Source: Geomonas oryzae
GTDB taxonomy: Bacteria > Desulfobacterota > Desulfuromonadia > Geobacterales > Geobacteraceae
Length of the DNA stretch: 64,000 bases
Assembly: GCF_004117875.1 (NCBI RefSeq)
Contig: NZ_RAHW01000010.1
Location: 1-64,000, forward strand
Direction: 5' to 3'
The notes under the pieces are model-generated. The model saw only the letters and a program-made list of their open reading frames with translations, did not search any database and was not told where the DNA came from. Both the position numbers and the translations under genes were made by a program. Below, one piece after another: positions 44,768-53,470 of this stretch; positions within the stretch are counted from its first letter, which is position 1, and every line of letters begins with the position of its first letter.

Positions 44768-46463
44768 ATTGTTTCCGTTTTCCGCGTTTTCCGCCGCGCC
44801 CGCGTGCCGCGAGCGCCGCCCCCTCCAGCGCGGCCTCGTCCTCCGGTGCAAGCTCAAGGGCCCGGGCGTAGTGCCTGGCGGCAGCCTCCCTGTCGCCCGC
44901 CGCGAGCGCCAGCTCCCCCAGGGCGAGCCAGGCGGGGAGATGCCCGGGCACCAGTTGCGCGAGCTTTCCGTAACAGCGCAGCGCCCCGGAAAGATCCCCG
45001 TCCCGTCCCTGCATGGCACCCATCTGCAGCCATCCCCACGGGTTGTCCGGCTCCTTGCGCACCATGCCGCGGTATATCCCGAGTGCAGCGTCCCAGTCCC
45101 CCTCCTGCTCCAACGCCTCCGCCTCCAGCATCTCGGTAACGAAGGAGTATCCGACCACCTTGCGCTGCGCCGCGAATTCAGCACGGGTAAAGGGAGCCTT
45201 TTCGCCGGCCTTTTCCAGCGCCTTCAGCATCGCCTGCCGGGAGCGTTCGACGAAGGGGTCCCGGCGCACCAGGAACCCTTCCCCTTCCGGCTCCTCGAAG
45301 AGGTGCTCGGGGACCTCGCGCTGCCGCACGGCGCGCATGAGAAGCTCCGTCCCGGGGTAGTAGACGAGCGGGGAGACCTGCCCGTCCTGGGGCTTGATCC
45401 GCTCGATGAGCCGCACCGTCTCCTTCAGGTCGGCGTCCCCTTCGCCCGGTATCCCGGTGATGAGGTAGACCGAGAGGTTGATCCCCGCCCGGCGCACCGC
45501 CGCCGCGGCACGTTCCACGTCGGCCGGCAGGATCCTTTTCCCGAGCGCCTTCAGCATCTCCGGCGACCCGGACTCGACCCCGAACTGGATGCATTCGCAG
45601 CCGGCGCGCTTCATGGCGACGAGCATCTCCTCGTCCACCGCGTTGACCCGCGACTGGCAGTTCCAGAGGATGTGCAGGCGCTCCTCTTCGATGAGCCGGC
45701 AGATCTCCATGACGCGCGAGCGGTTGGCGGTGAAGGTGTCGTCACGGAAGGAGAAGTAGATGAGGCCGTAACGCTCCTTGACCAGGCGCAGCTCGCGCAC
45801 CACCGACTCGGGGGAGCGAAAGCGCACGCCGCGCCCCCAGAAAAGGGGCGAGGAGCAGAACAGGCAGCTGGCCGGACAGCCGCGCGAGGTGATGATGAAC
45901 TCGAGCTGGCGCCTCAGGTCGACGCCGACCGTTGCACCGAGCTCTTCCGCGGCAAGAGGGAGCGCGTCCAGGGCGGTGATCGCCCCGCGCGGCGCGGTGC
46001 GGACCGGCTTCCCCTCTGCGCGCCAGGCGAGGCCGGGGACCGAGGCGAGACATCTTCCCTCCCGGCGGGCCTCCACGAGCTCGAGCAGGGTCTCCTCCCC
46101 TTCTCCGAGCACGACGGCATCGATCTCGGGGTACCGCTCCAGCTGTTCCTGCCAGGCATGCGTCGCATGCGGTCCGCCGAGCAGGGTGAAACACCCGGGG
46201 GCGATCTCCTTCGCCAGCCGCGCAAGCTCCACGGACTCGCTTCTGTTGTGGGTGAACTGGGAGATGCCGACCAGCTCCGGGGCCGTCCGGCGTACCAAGG
46301 CACGGATCGCTTCGGTGGAGAAGGAGGAGAGGTTGGCGAGGGTGACCTCGTGTCCGGCACGCTTCAAGACGGCGCTAAGCGAGAGAAGCCCCACCGGCAG
46401 AAGCGAGGTGTACGGGTCGGCGGCCCCTTCCGGATGGCATTTATAGGCGAGGAGTATCTTCAT
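44766..46463 (-). CDS. B12-binding/radical SAM protein with TPR tail
   Basis: A 565-residue protein with an N-terminal cobalamin-binding-type Rossmann domain (residues 1-135; the DxHxxG cobalamin histidine motif is not evident), a radical SAM domain with the cluster motif RGCPASCLFC (about 197-206), ending near residue 390, and a C-terminal tetratricopeptide region (about 455-550, GDWDAALGIYRGMVRKEPDNP and repeats). The substrate is unknown. The tail is rich in Ala, Arg and Lys. The combination of class B radical SAM with TPR suggests action on, or docking to, a larger partner. It stands alone between terminators. Confidence 0.82.
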   Translation of the reverse strand: MKILLAYKCHPEGAADPYTSLLPVGLLSLSAVLKRAGHEVTLANLSSFSTEAIRALVRRTAPELVGISQFTHNRSESVELARLAKEIAPGCFTLLGGPHATHAWQEQLERYPEIDAVVLGEGEETLLELVEARREGRCLASVPGLAWRAEGKPVRTAPRGAITALDALPLAAEELGATVGVDLRRQLEFIITSRGCPASCLFCSSPLFWGRGVRFRSPESVVRELRLVKERYGLIYFSFRDDTFTANRSRVMEICRLIEEERLHILWNCQSRVNAVDEEMLVAMKRAGCECIQFGVESGSPEMLKALGKRILPADVERAAAAVRRAGINLSVYLITGIPGEGDADLKETVRLIERIKPQDGQVSPLVYYPGTELLMRAVRQREVPEHLFEEPEGEGFLVRRDPFVERSRQAMLKALEKAGEKAPFTRAEFAAQRKVVGYSFVTEMLEAEALEQEGDWDAALGIYRGMVRKEPDNPWGWLQMGAMQGRDGDLSGALRCYGKLAQLVPGHLPAWLALGELALAAGDREAAARHYARALELAPEDEAALEGAALAARGRGGKRGKRKQ

Positions 46464-46474
46464 GCTGCGTCCAT

Positions 46475-46501
46475 AAAAAAATCCGGCCCGAGGGCCGGAT
46501 T
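46475..46501 (-). terminator. Rho-independent terminator after LysM-NlpC/P60 gene
   Basis: On the minus strand ATCCGGCCC-TCG-GGGCCGGAT is followed by a run of T, 26 nt after the stop of the NlpC/P60 gene. It also separates this gene from the following radical SAM gene. Confidence 0.85.
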
Positions 46502-46526
46502 CGTTGAATGTTTGTCTGGGACGGGG

Positions 46527-47546
46527 CTAGTTGCTGGAGAGGCCGTCCTCTTCCATGGCGTTGTCGGAGTTGTCCTCTTCGACACCGAGGATCAGGTCGT
46601 CGAGCCTGAAGACTTCCGGGTTCACCTTGGCGATGCGTTTGGCCCCCAGGAACCGGGAGCGGTAGTAGGAGGTATTGAGGGAGGAGATCACCACTTTGCG
46701 GTCGCGCGAGGAGGCATGGATCATCTTGTTGTTGCCTAGGTAGATACCGACATGGGAGGGATAAGAAGCGTAGGTGGCGAAGAAGATCAGGTCACCCCTC
46801 TGCAGGTCCCCCGGCGCGACGGCGTTGCCCACCTCGAACTGCTCGCGCGCGGTGCGCGGCAGCGATACTTCCAGTTCCTTGAAGACGTGCTGCACGAAGC
46901 TGGAACAGTCGATGCCGGAGCGGGAGCTGCCGCCGAAGCGGTAGCGGGTACCGAGGAAGCCGTAGGCGGACTTCTTCAGCTCCTTGATGCTGTCCACCTT
47001 CAACTCGGCGTTCTTGGCGAGGTCGACCTGCTGCTCGGGTTCGAGCGTGGCCAGCTCCTGCAGGCTCTGCTCGTAATCCTTCTCGTTGAAGAGGTCCGGA
47101 TGACGCAGCTGGAGCTTCTTTGCTACCTTGACCTTCGGCTCGTCCGCAGGTGCACTCTCCCTGAGTACCAGCATCTTCCCGGGCTTCACCTTCACGCTGC
47201 TGAGGCCGTTCAGCCTCTTCAGTTCGGCAACGGAAACCCCGGTCTTCTTGGCAATGCGGGTAAGGGTCTCGCCTTTTTTCACCTTGTACGTCTTGGCATC
47301 GCCGGCGGATGCGCTCTTGCCTTCAGAGACGGAGCGCGGCGGGATGACCAGGAGCACGCGCGGCTTGACGCTGTTGCCCACCAGGTTGTTGGCGGCCTTC
47401 AGTTCTTCCACGGTGACGTTGTATTTTTTGGCGAGCGAATATAGGGTTTCGTGCTTTTTTACGCGATGGGTCTTTGCGGCGAAGGCGAGCGAAGGTAGGG
47501 AGAGCATGATGATGCACACGGTCAAGAGCTTCAGGCTTCTTATCAT
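46527..47546 (-). CDS. Secreted LysM-LysM-NlpC/P60 peptidoglycan hydrolase
   Basis: A 339-residue cell-wall enzyme: signal peptide (1-23, cleavage after SLAFA), two LysM domains for peptidoglycan binding (about 26-70 and 85-129), a linker, and a C-terminal NlpC/P60 domain (about 190-310) with catalytic Cys214 (GIDCSSFVQHVF), His265 (PSHVGIYLG) and His277. Such enzymes cut the D-Glu-meso-DAP bond of stem peptides. It is followed in the genome by an adjacent CdaA-type c-di-AMP synthase gene on the same strand; c-di-AMP and wall hydrolases are linked in Gram-positive bacteria, which makes the pairing interesting. Confidence 0.92.
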   Translation of the reverse strand: MIRSLKLLTVCIIMLSLPSLAFAAKTHRVKKHETLYSLAKKYNVTVEELKAANNLVGNSVKPRVLLVIPPRSVSEGKSASAGDAKTYKVKKGETLTRIAKKTGVSVAELKRLNGLSSVKVKPGKMLVLRESAPADEPKVKVAKKLQLRHPDLFNEKDYEQSLQELATLEPEQQVDLAKNAELKVDSIKELKKSAYGFLGTRYRFGGSSRSGIDCSSFVQHVFKELEVSLPRTAREQFEVGNAVAPGDLQRGDLIFFATYASYPSHVGIYLGNNKMIHASSRDRKVVISSLNTSYYRSRFLGAKRIAKVNPEVFRLDDLILGVEEDNSDNAMEEDGLSSN

Positions 47547-47674
47547 GAGTCCTCCTTCATTGTTTTAGAAAAAACAGCGGGTGCGTCAATTTATATAACA
47601 AACGGCGCACCCTGTCAACTTTTATGACAACCCTTTACCTCCGTATCGGACGGATGACCAAAACATTTAGGGAG

Positions 47675-48844
47675 TTATCGCTTGCGCCCCGACGCTTTCG
47701 GCTGTTTCTTTTCGGCCGTCACACGCACCAGGGAGCGGTCCAGGTTCACCACCACGACCCCCGGCGGCAGCTTTATCTGGTCCTTGCTGATCTGCACCGT
47801 GTTGGTCCCCTCGTGCACCTTGGCCAGGTCGAGATCGACGACGATATCGAGGTTCTTCGGAGAGCCGACCAGGTTAGAGAAGGTCTTCAGTTGCAGGTCG
47901 ATCTCGTCGGGATAACTGCGGGTTAAAGTCAGGTTCTCCGGGAGGTTGTGGAAGGTGACCGGCGCGGTGACGCTCAGGATCTCTCCCTGCCGGTAGGTGA
48001 TCAGAAGCCAGCTTGCCACCACGACGCAGAAGATGGCGACCTTGGGCCAGAAGTTGGCGAAGAGCCGCCGGATGATCCCCACCCGCTCCGCCTCGCGCGA
48101 CAGCGGCTGCAAAAGCGAGGTAAGCCTCTCGTGCAGTTGCGCCTGCGACGCGATCGCCTCGAGCTTTCCGTCCACGGCAAGCGATACCAGCCCGCGCTCC
48201 TCGGAAACGACCACTACCGCCGCGTCCGAGCGCTCCGACAGCCCCAGCGCGGCGCGGTGCCGCGTCCCCAGGTGCTGCGGCACCTCCGCACTCACCGAAA
48301 GCGGCAGATGGCACGAGGCAAGGGCCACCCTGCCGTCTTTAACGAGGACCGCACCGTCGTGCAGCGGCGCTCCCGGTATGAAGATGCTCGCGATGAGGGA
48401 GCCGCTCACCAGGGAGTCCATGGGGACGCCGTGCAGGATGAGATCGTCGAGGAGTTCCTCGCGCTGGAAGACGACCAGGGCGCCGGTGCGCTGGGAGGCC
48501 AATGTGAAGATGGTGGCGGAGAACTCCAGAAGGTCCAGGCGGACCGTGCTCTCCTGGTGTTCGAAGAGGTTGCGCAAAAGGCTCAGGCGGTAAAGGGCCT
48601 GCCGGATCTCGGCCTGAAAAACTACGATCAGCAGGACGAGGAGCACGGTCCCCAACTCCTGCAGGATCCAGCTGGTCATAAAAAGGCCGAGGCTCTTGGT
48701 GACGAAATAGATCACGCCGAGGAACATGAGCCCCATCACGACCTGAAGCGCTTTCGAATTCTTGAACCAGCTGTAGAGCTGATAGACCAGGAAGGTCATG
48801 ATCAGGATGTCAGCGATGTCCTGGGGCCTGATTTGCGGGAACAA
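47675..48844 (-). CDS. Diadenylate cyclase CdaA fused to a CdaR/YbbR domain
   Basis: A 389-residue membrane protein. Three N-terminal hydrophobic segments (about 12-26, 34-48, 60-77) precede a DAC domain (about 95-225) with the catalytic DGA (163-165) and RHR (195-197) motifs, so it should make c-di-AMP from two ATP. A further membrane span (268-284) is followed by one YbbR domain (about 287-372), the unit that makes up the CdaA regulator CdaR. In Firmicutes these are separate genes, cdaA and cdaR. The start codon is TTG at 48844 with AAGGAGG six bases upstream; the frame gives no better start. Confidence 0.88.
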   Translation of the reverse strand: MFPQIRPQDIADILIMTFLVYQLYSWFKNSKALQVVMGLMFLGVIYFVTKSLGLFMTSWILQELGTVLLVLLIVVFQAEIRQALYRLSLLRNLFEHQESTVRLDLLEFSATIFTLASQRTGALVVFQREELLDDLILHGVPMDSLVSGSLIASIFIPGAPLHDGAVLVKDGRVALASCHLPLSVSAEVPQHLGTRHRAALGLSERSDAAVVVVSEERGLVSLAVDGKLEAIASQAQLHERLTSLLQPLSREAERVGIIRRLFANFWPKVAIFCVVVASWLLITYRQGEILSVTAPVTFHNLPENLTLTRSYPDEIDLQLKTFSNLVGSPKNLDIVVDLDLAKVHEGTNTVQISKDQIKLPPGVVVVNLDRSLVRVTAEKKQPKASGRKR

Positions 48845-49032
48845 CAGGTGCCTCCTTGGGCGGCGCGGACGGATGGGCGTGCGGCGGCGGGGCGCGGGCG
48901 GTGAGGCGATAGCGGCCGCTTTTTGCTGGCATGCCGGTGCGCTTTGTGTTAAGAATCAAGCCTTGCGCTGGGCTCTCCCACAGGGAAGAGGCTAGATTTT
49001 ATAGCATTTCACGGACGAAAAAGGTAGGGAAA

Positions 49033-49740
49033 ATGTACGCATTGTCGGAGAAGGGTGAACGAATTCGCGCCATGTTCGGGAGCATCGCCCCGCGCTACGA
49101 TCTGTTGAACAGACTGCTGTCGCTCGGGATCGACCGGCGCTGGCGTCGTTTCGCGGTAGGCAAGATCGGTGTGAAGGGTCCGGGCAAGGTTCTCGACGTC
49201 GCCACCGGCACCGGCGATGTCGCCCTCGAGATCGCCTCGCAGACCCCCGCCTCCGTTGAAATCGTCGGCATCGACTTCACCCCGGAGATGATCGAGCTCG
49301 GGCGCGTCAAGGTGCAGCAGTCGCGCCACGCGCAGCGTATCCAGCTCCAGGTCGCCCCCTGCGAGGACATCCCGTACGAGGACGGCACCTTCGACGCCGC
49401 CACCATCTCTTTCGGGATCCGCAACGTCGTGGACCGCATCAAGGGGCTCACCGAGATGCACCGCGCCCTCAAGGCGGGGGGCAGGATCGTCATCCTCGAG
49501 TTCTCCACGCCGACCATGCCCGTCTTCAAGGATCTGTACCATTTCTACTTCCTGAAGGTGCTCCCGAGGATCGGCGGCGCCTTCTCCCGCTTCAGCGCCT
49601 ACCAGTACCTCCCCGACTCCGTGCTGGAGTTCCCCTCCCGCGACGAGTTCAAGGGGATGATGAGCCAGGTGGGGTTCAAGGACGTGCACCACTTCGACCT
49701 GACCGGCGGCATCGCCACGGTCTACGTGGGAACCAAATAG
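49033..49740 (+). CDS. ubiE: Demethylmenaquinone/2-methoxy-6-polyprenyl-benzoquinol methyltransferase
   Basis: A 235-residue class I SAM methyltransferase that adds the C-methyl group in menaquinone (MenG) or ubiquinone synthesis. SAM motif VLDVATGTGDVALEIA (about residues 56-71), GIDFTPEMIELG and the family signature SFGIRNVVD are present. In Geobacter the product should be menaquinone, so the MenG role is more likely. I set the start at 49033 after AAGGTAGGG; the longer frame adds 34 unlikely residues. A terminator follows. Confidence 0.94.
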   Translation: MYALSEKGERIRAMFGSIAPRYDLLNRLLSLGIDRRWRRFAVGKIGVKGPGKVLDVATGTGDVALEIASQTPASVEIVGIDFTPEMIELGRVKVQQSRHAQRIQLQVAPCEDIPYEDGTFDAATISFGIRNVVDRIKGLTEMHRALKAGGRIVILEFSTPTMPVFKDLYHFYFLKVLPRIGGAFSRFSAYQYLPDSVLEFPSRDEFKGMMSQVGFKDVHHFDLTGGIATVYVGTK

Positions 49741-49771
49741 AGACAGGCTGAGGTTGAGGTTAAGGTTGAGA

Positions 49772-49807
49772 AAAAGGCTGTGGTCAGTGACCGCGGCCTT
49801 TTCTTTT
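49772..49807 (+). terminator. Rho-independent terminator after ubiE
   Basis: AAAAGGC-TG-TGGTCA pairs with TGACC-GC-GGCCTTTT (two G-U pairs) and is followed by CTTTT, about 30 nt after the ubiE stop. Confidence 0.8.
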
Positions 49808-49816
49808 GTCCACGAA

Positions 49817-49894
49817 GTGCGGCATGAGATGCCGCGTCCCCCTTTGCGAGGGGGGGCCTGCCCCCGTAGCCTCGGCGAAGGGGGGACAGGGGGA
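49817..49894. repeat. GC-rich palindromic repeat (REP-like)
   Basis: Contains a perfect hairpin GCGGCAT-GAG-ATGCCGC (49820-49836) and then C-runs facing G-runs: CCCCCTTTGCGAGGGGGG, CCCCCGTAG and GGCGAAGGGGGG. It fills the gap between ubiE and the convergent methyltransferase gene. The composition resembles REP-type sequences; another G/C-rich palindrome of a different kind is at 60642-60733. Confidence 0.6.
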
Positions 49895-49902
49895 ATTTGC
49901 CT

Positions 49903-50508
49903 TCATCCGCCGTTCTTAACCTTTATTTCAAGCTCAACCTGCTTCTGAAACATGACCCGCGCCACCGGCATCTCCGGGGCGTCCACATCCTCCTCAAGCA
50001 GCAGCACCTTCCCCGGATAGGCCCCGAAGATCCGCCCCAGCTCTCCCGGCTGCAACAAGAAATCCTTCCGGTGCTCTCCCGGCATCCCGGGTGCGTCGAG
50101 GATGGTCTCCATCAACAGGATGCCCCCCGGCGCAAGCGCCGCCATCAGGCTCGGAATCAGTTCCCGCATCAGAAAATTGAAGTTGAGGATCAGGTCGTAG
50201 CTCCCGCTCGGACGCCACAGGTCCAGGTCCGCCTCGACAAACTCCACGGCAACCCCGACCTCGGCCGCACGGCGTCCAGCCCGCTCCAGCCCCCTGGGAG
50301 AGATGTCCACGCCGCAGGCCTTAAAACCGTGCTGGGCAAGAAAGATGGCGTTACGCCCTTCTCCGCAGGCAAGGTCGAGGGCGCGCCTCCCCGGCACCAG
50401 GGCAAGGATCTGCTCAAGGCTCTTCGCCAGAAGCCGTGAGGGACCGAAAGAAAAGAAATGCTCCGTCCCGCTGTAACGCTCGTCCCACTTGATACGGTCT
50501 GACTCCAT
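49903..50508 (-). CDS. Class I SAM-dependent methyltransferase (TehB-like)
   Basis: A 201-residue cytosolic methyltransferase. Motif I is ALDLACGEGRNAIFLAQHGF (about residues 42-61), followed by VDISPRGLERAGR and a DLILNFNFLMRELIP motif near residue 115. The arrangement is that of the TehB/thiopurine-type family, which includes tellurite and other small-molecule methylases. The start at 50508 (MESDRIKWDERYSGTEHFFS) has a G-rich site upstream; the frame is open far upstream without homology. Substrate unknown. Confidence 0.82.
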   Translation of the reverse strand: MESDRIKWDERYSGTEHFFSFGPSRLLAKSLEQILALVPGRRALDLACGEGRNAIFLAQHGFKACGVDISPRGLERAGRRAAEVGVAVEFVEADLDLWRPSGSYDLILNFNFLMRELIPSLMAALAPGGILLMETILDAPGMPGEHRKDFLLQPGELGRIFGAYPGKVLLLEEDVDAPEMPVARVMFQKQVELEIKVKNGG

Positions 50509-50676
50509 CGCGCCCCCCTGTCCCGAAGATGGCCCATATGTGGCATTTCCCGCCGGATTGTCAAGCTTTTCGGCGCCGCGCCGCGCCGCTTTCCACTCCG
50601 TCCGAAGCGCCGCCCGCAGATTGCGACATATTTCGTCGCACACCCGTGGTTTCCTGTAAAAAACAGGAGGTGCACC

Positions 50677-50940
50677 ATGATCTATCTGACCAATGACGCG
50701 CTGGACCAGGTCGTTTATTTCGAAATGCGGAGCAAGGAAGCGCTCAGAAGCGGGAGGAGCGTCCAGCAGGTCTACCACGGGCTGCTCGGCAACGGCGTGC
50801 ACGAGGTGGACGTCACCATGAAAAAGAGAAGAGGCTCCGTCGAGATCGCCTTCGGCTCCAGCGCACTGTTCTGCTTCGTCGAGGAGGATGCCCTGCGCCG
50901 CATGCTGGAAGGGATGGTGCGGGAAAAGACGGTGCACTGA
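50677..50940 (+). CDS. Small conserved-looking hypothetical protein
   Basis: An 87-residue cytosolic protein that I do not recognise. It starts MIYLTNDALDQVVYFEMRSK after a good AGGAGG site and has an alternating strand-helix pattern (VHEVDVTMKKRRGSVEIAFGS, then a helix EEDALRRMLEGMV). One Cys, no membrane span or signal peptide. It is a single gene, divergent from the methyltransferase and followed by a decayed lipase remnant. Confidence 0.65.
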   Translation: MIYLTNDALDQVVYFEMRSKEALRSGRSVQQVYHGLLGNGVHEVDVTMKKRRGSVEIAFGSSALFCFVEEDALRRMLEGMVREKTVH

Positions 50941-50986
50941 GCACATCCCCCCCCACCGGTCCCGCACTCCGGGCACGGCAGATCCT

Positions 50987-51526
50987 GTCGCCTGTCTCTC
51001 CGGACGCGTCCTGATGCAGGAGGCGACCACCACGAGCTTCGCCGACGGGCGCCCACTGAACGGCGACCTGGTGATCCCGAACTCGGCGACCCGCTACCTG
51101 GGTGACGCCCTCGGCGGACGCGGCGTCCTCGGCACCCCGGCGGCGCTCGCCGTGGCGCCCGGCTTCGACCAGTTGAGCTACCTCTCGGGGCGGGTCCCGG
51201 CGCCGTTCATGATGACGCTCGCCGACGGCGCACCGGTCTTCAAAATAGCCCCCGCGGCGGGGAGTGCCGCGGCGACCGCACCGCGCGAGGGGTATTTCCA
51301 GTTCGACCAACCCGACGCGACGCACGGCATGCTCATCGACCAGGCATCCTCCCCGGTCACCTTCCAGCTCGCCCAGCGCCAGATGGTGTACTTCGTCCGC
51401 AACGGGATCGCCGTCGACCCGACGGTAACCTCGGCGGCACTTCCGCGCGTCGAGGCGGCGGGAACAACGCCCCGTTACCGGGTGCTTGCGCCGCGGGTGA
51501 TGAAAGTTTTGACGCCGCGCTACTGA
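50987..51526 (+). pseudogene. C-terminal remnant of a secreted lipase/esterase-like protein
   Basis: The frame from about 50987 encodes the end of a larger protein. The pattern VLMQEA...DLVIPNSATRYLGDALG resembles the region around the catalytic aspartate of alpha/beta hydrolases (virulence-factor lipase type), and ATHGMLID...QLAQRQMVYFV resembles the catalytic-histidine region near the C-terminus of such proteins. The nucleophile (GxSxG) half is missing, there is no start codon with a ribosome-binding site, and the preceding 46 nt after the hypothetical gene carry no homologous sequence. A terminator follows at 51564-51599. It looks like a 5'-deleted gene; the identification of the family is moderate. 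Confidence 0.5.
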
Positions 51527-51563
51527 CCGCGCCCATCCCTTCCATCCTCCCCCTGAACGACAG

Positions 51564-51599
51564 AAGGTCCGTCCGGCATTTCCGGGCGGACCTTTCTTT
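51564..51599 (+). terminator. Rho-independent terminator after the lipase-like remnant
   Basis: AGGTCCGTCCGG and CCGGGCGGACCT form a long stem around CATTT, followed by TTCTTTC. It also insulates the fumarase promoter. Confidence 0.8.
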
Positions 51600-51642
51600 C
51601 GCCGTGATTTCGTTCAACTTACCTCTCGACAAAGCGGGCCAT

Positions 51643-51672
51643 TTGCAATATATTCCGGCGGTACTGTATACA
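51643..51672 (+). promoter_or_regulatory. Promoter of fumarate hydratase
   Basis: -35 TTGCAA (51643-51648), 18-nt spacer and -10 TATACA (51667-51672), 76 nt before the ATG. No other signal was recognised in the leader. Confidence 0.6.
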
Positions 51673-51748
51673 TTTTCCCTGCCGCACTCCCGGCAGGCCC
51701 CATTACCAGCCGATCACCATCAATCCCACGCAAAGGAGAACAGAACCG

Positions 51749-53374
51749 ATGGCAACTCCAGAGTTCAAGTACCAGGAAGCTTTCCCGCTCGGGCCGGACA
51801 CCACCAAGTACCGCCTGATCCCGGACTCCAAGCAGTACGTTTCGGTCGCCAACTTCGATGGCCAGGAGATCTTGAAGGTCGCTCCCGAGGCCCTCACCGT
51901 GGTGGCCAACACCGCTATGAGGGATCTCTCCTTCCTGCTTCGCCCCGAGCACAACGAGATGGTCGCGAAGATCCTGACCGATCCGGAAGCTTCCCAGAAC
52001 GACAAGGGGGTCGCCCTCGCCTTCCTGAGAAACGCCGAGGTCGCCGCCAACTTCGAACTCCCCATCTGCCAGGACACCGGCACCGCCATCGTCATGGGCA
52101 AGAAGGGGCAGCAGGTCTGGACCGGCGCCAACGACGAGGAGTACCTCTCCAAGGGGGTTTACAGGACCTACACCGAGGAGAACCTGCGCTACTCCCAGAC
52201 CGTCGCGCTCGACATGTACAAAGAGACCAACACCGGGACGAACCTCCCGGCCCAGATCGACCTCTACGCCACCAAGGGGGCCGAGTACAAGTTCCTCTTC
52301 ATGGCCAAGGGTGGCGGCTCCGCCAACAAGACTTACCTCTACCAGGAGACCAAGGCGCTCCTCAACCCGGAAAGCCTCGTGAAGTTCCTGGTCGCCAAGA
52401 TGAAGACGCTCGGCACCGCGGCATGCCCGCCGTACCACTTGGCCTTCGCCATCGGCGGCACCAGCGCCGAGGCCAACCTGAAGACCGTGAAGCTTGCCAG
52501 CGCCAAGTACCTCGACGCGCTCCCCACCAGCGGCAACGAGCACGGCCAGGCCTTCCGCGACATCGAGCTTGAAAAACTCATCCTCGAAGAAGCGCAGAAA
52601 AGCGGTATCGGCGCCCAGTTCGGCGGCAAGTACTTCGCCCACGACGTGCGCATCATCCGTCTGCCGCGCCACGGCGCCTCCTGCCCGGTCGGCATGGGCG
52701 TATCCTGCTCCGCGGACCGCAACATCAAGGCGAAGATCAACAAGGAAGGGATCTGGGTCGAGCAGATGGACGACAACCCGGGCCGCCTGATCCCCGAGCG
52801 TTTCCGCGGCAAGCACGAGCACGGCGTCAGGATCAACCTGAACCAGCCGATGAAAGAGATCCTCGCCGAGCTTTCCAAGCACCCGGTCTCCACTCCGCTC
52901 TTGCTCTCCGGGACCATCGTGGTCGGCCGCGACATCGCGCATGCGAAGTTCAAGGAGATCCTCGACTCCGGCAAGCCGCTTCCCGAGTACCTGAAGAACC
53001 ACCCGATCTACTACGCCGGCCCGGCGAAGACCCCGAAAGGGAAGCCCTCCGGCTCCTTCGGCCCGACCACCGCGGGGCGCATGGACTCCTACGTCGACCT
53101 CCTGCAGGCCAACGGCGGCTCCATGGTGATGATCGCCAAGGGTAACCGCTCGCAGCAGGTTACCGACGCGTGCAAGAAGCACGGCGGCTTCTACTTAGGC
53201 TCCATCGGCGGCCCGGCCGCCATCCTCGCCGAGGAGAACATCAAGAAGGTCGAGTGCATCGACTTCCCCGAGCTCGGCATGGAGGCGGTCTGGAAGATCG
53301 AGGTGGAGGACTTCCCGGCGTTCATCCTCGTGGATGACAAGGGGAACGACTTCTTCAAGCAGCTCGGGATCTAA
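51749..53374 (+). CDS. Fumarate hydratase, class I (iron-sulphur type)
   Basis: Interconverts fumarate and malate in the TCA cycle, central to acetate oxidation in Geobacteraceae. The 541-residue single chain carries both alpha and beta parts of class I fumarases: the alpha part with [12 protein letters not shown] (about residue 106) and [15 protein letters not shown], which provide the cysteines for the [4Fe-4S] cluster, and the beta part with [15 protein letters not shown] and [13 protein letters not shown]. The gene has its own promoter and a terminator, so it is monocistronic. An AAAGGAG site precedes the ATG. Oxygen-sensitive enzymes of this type fit an anaerobe. Confidence 0.95.
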   Translation: MATPEFKYQEAFPLGPDTTKYRLIPDSKQYVSVANFDGQEILKVAPEALTVVANTAMRDLSFLLRPEHNEMVAKILTDPEASQNDKGVALAFLRNAEVAANFELPICQDTGTAIVMGKKGQQVWTGANDEEYLSKGVYRTYTEENLRYSQTVALDMYKETNTGTNLPAQIDLYATKGAEYKFLFMAKGGGSANKTYLYQETKALLNPESLVKFLVAKMKTLGTAACPPYHLAFAIGGTSAEANLKTVKLASAKYLDALPTSGNEHGQAFRDIELEKLILEEAQKSGIGAQFGGKYFAHDVRIIRLPRHGASCPVGMGVSCSADRNIKAKINKEGIWVEQMDDNPGRLIPERFRGKHEHGVRINLNQPMKEILAELSKHPVSTPLLLSGTIVVGRDIAHAKFKEILDSGKPLPEYLKNHPIYYAGPAKTPKGKPSGSFGPTTAGRMDSYVDLLQANGGSMVMIAKGNRSQQVTDACKKHGGFYLGSIGGPAAILAEENIKKVECIDFPELGMEAVWKIEVEDFPAFILVDDKGNDFFKQLGI

Positions 53375-53397
53375 CAGGTAAGACAGACCGCAGGACG

Positions 53398-53439
53398 AAA
53401 AAAGCCCCCGTTGCCGTAATGGCAGCGGGGGCTTTTCTG
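53398..53439. terminator. Terminator after fumarase (bidirectional)
   Basis: AAAAGCCCCCG(T)TGCC pairs with GGCAGCGGGGGCTTTT. T-runs occur on both strands, so it may also serve the convergent CheX-like gene. Confidence 0.85.
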
Positions 53440-53470
53440 TTCGGTCCCTTGAGGCCTCCACAAGAACCTT

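Noticed and set aside
47547..47674. c-di-AMP (ydaO) riboswitch before the LysM-NlpC/P60 gene
   Set aside because: The 128-nt gap is too short for the roughly 150-nt ydaO aptamer plus expression platform, and no ydaO-like conserved core was seen.
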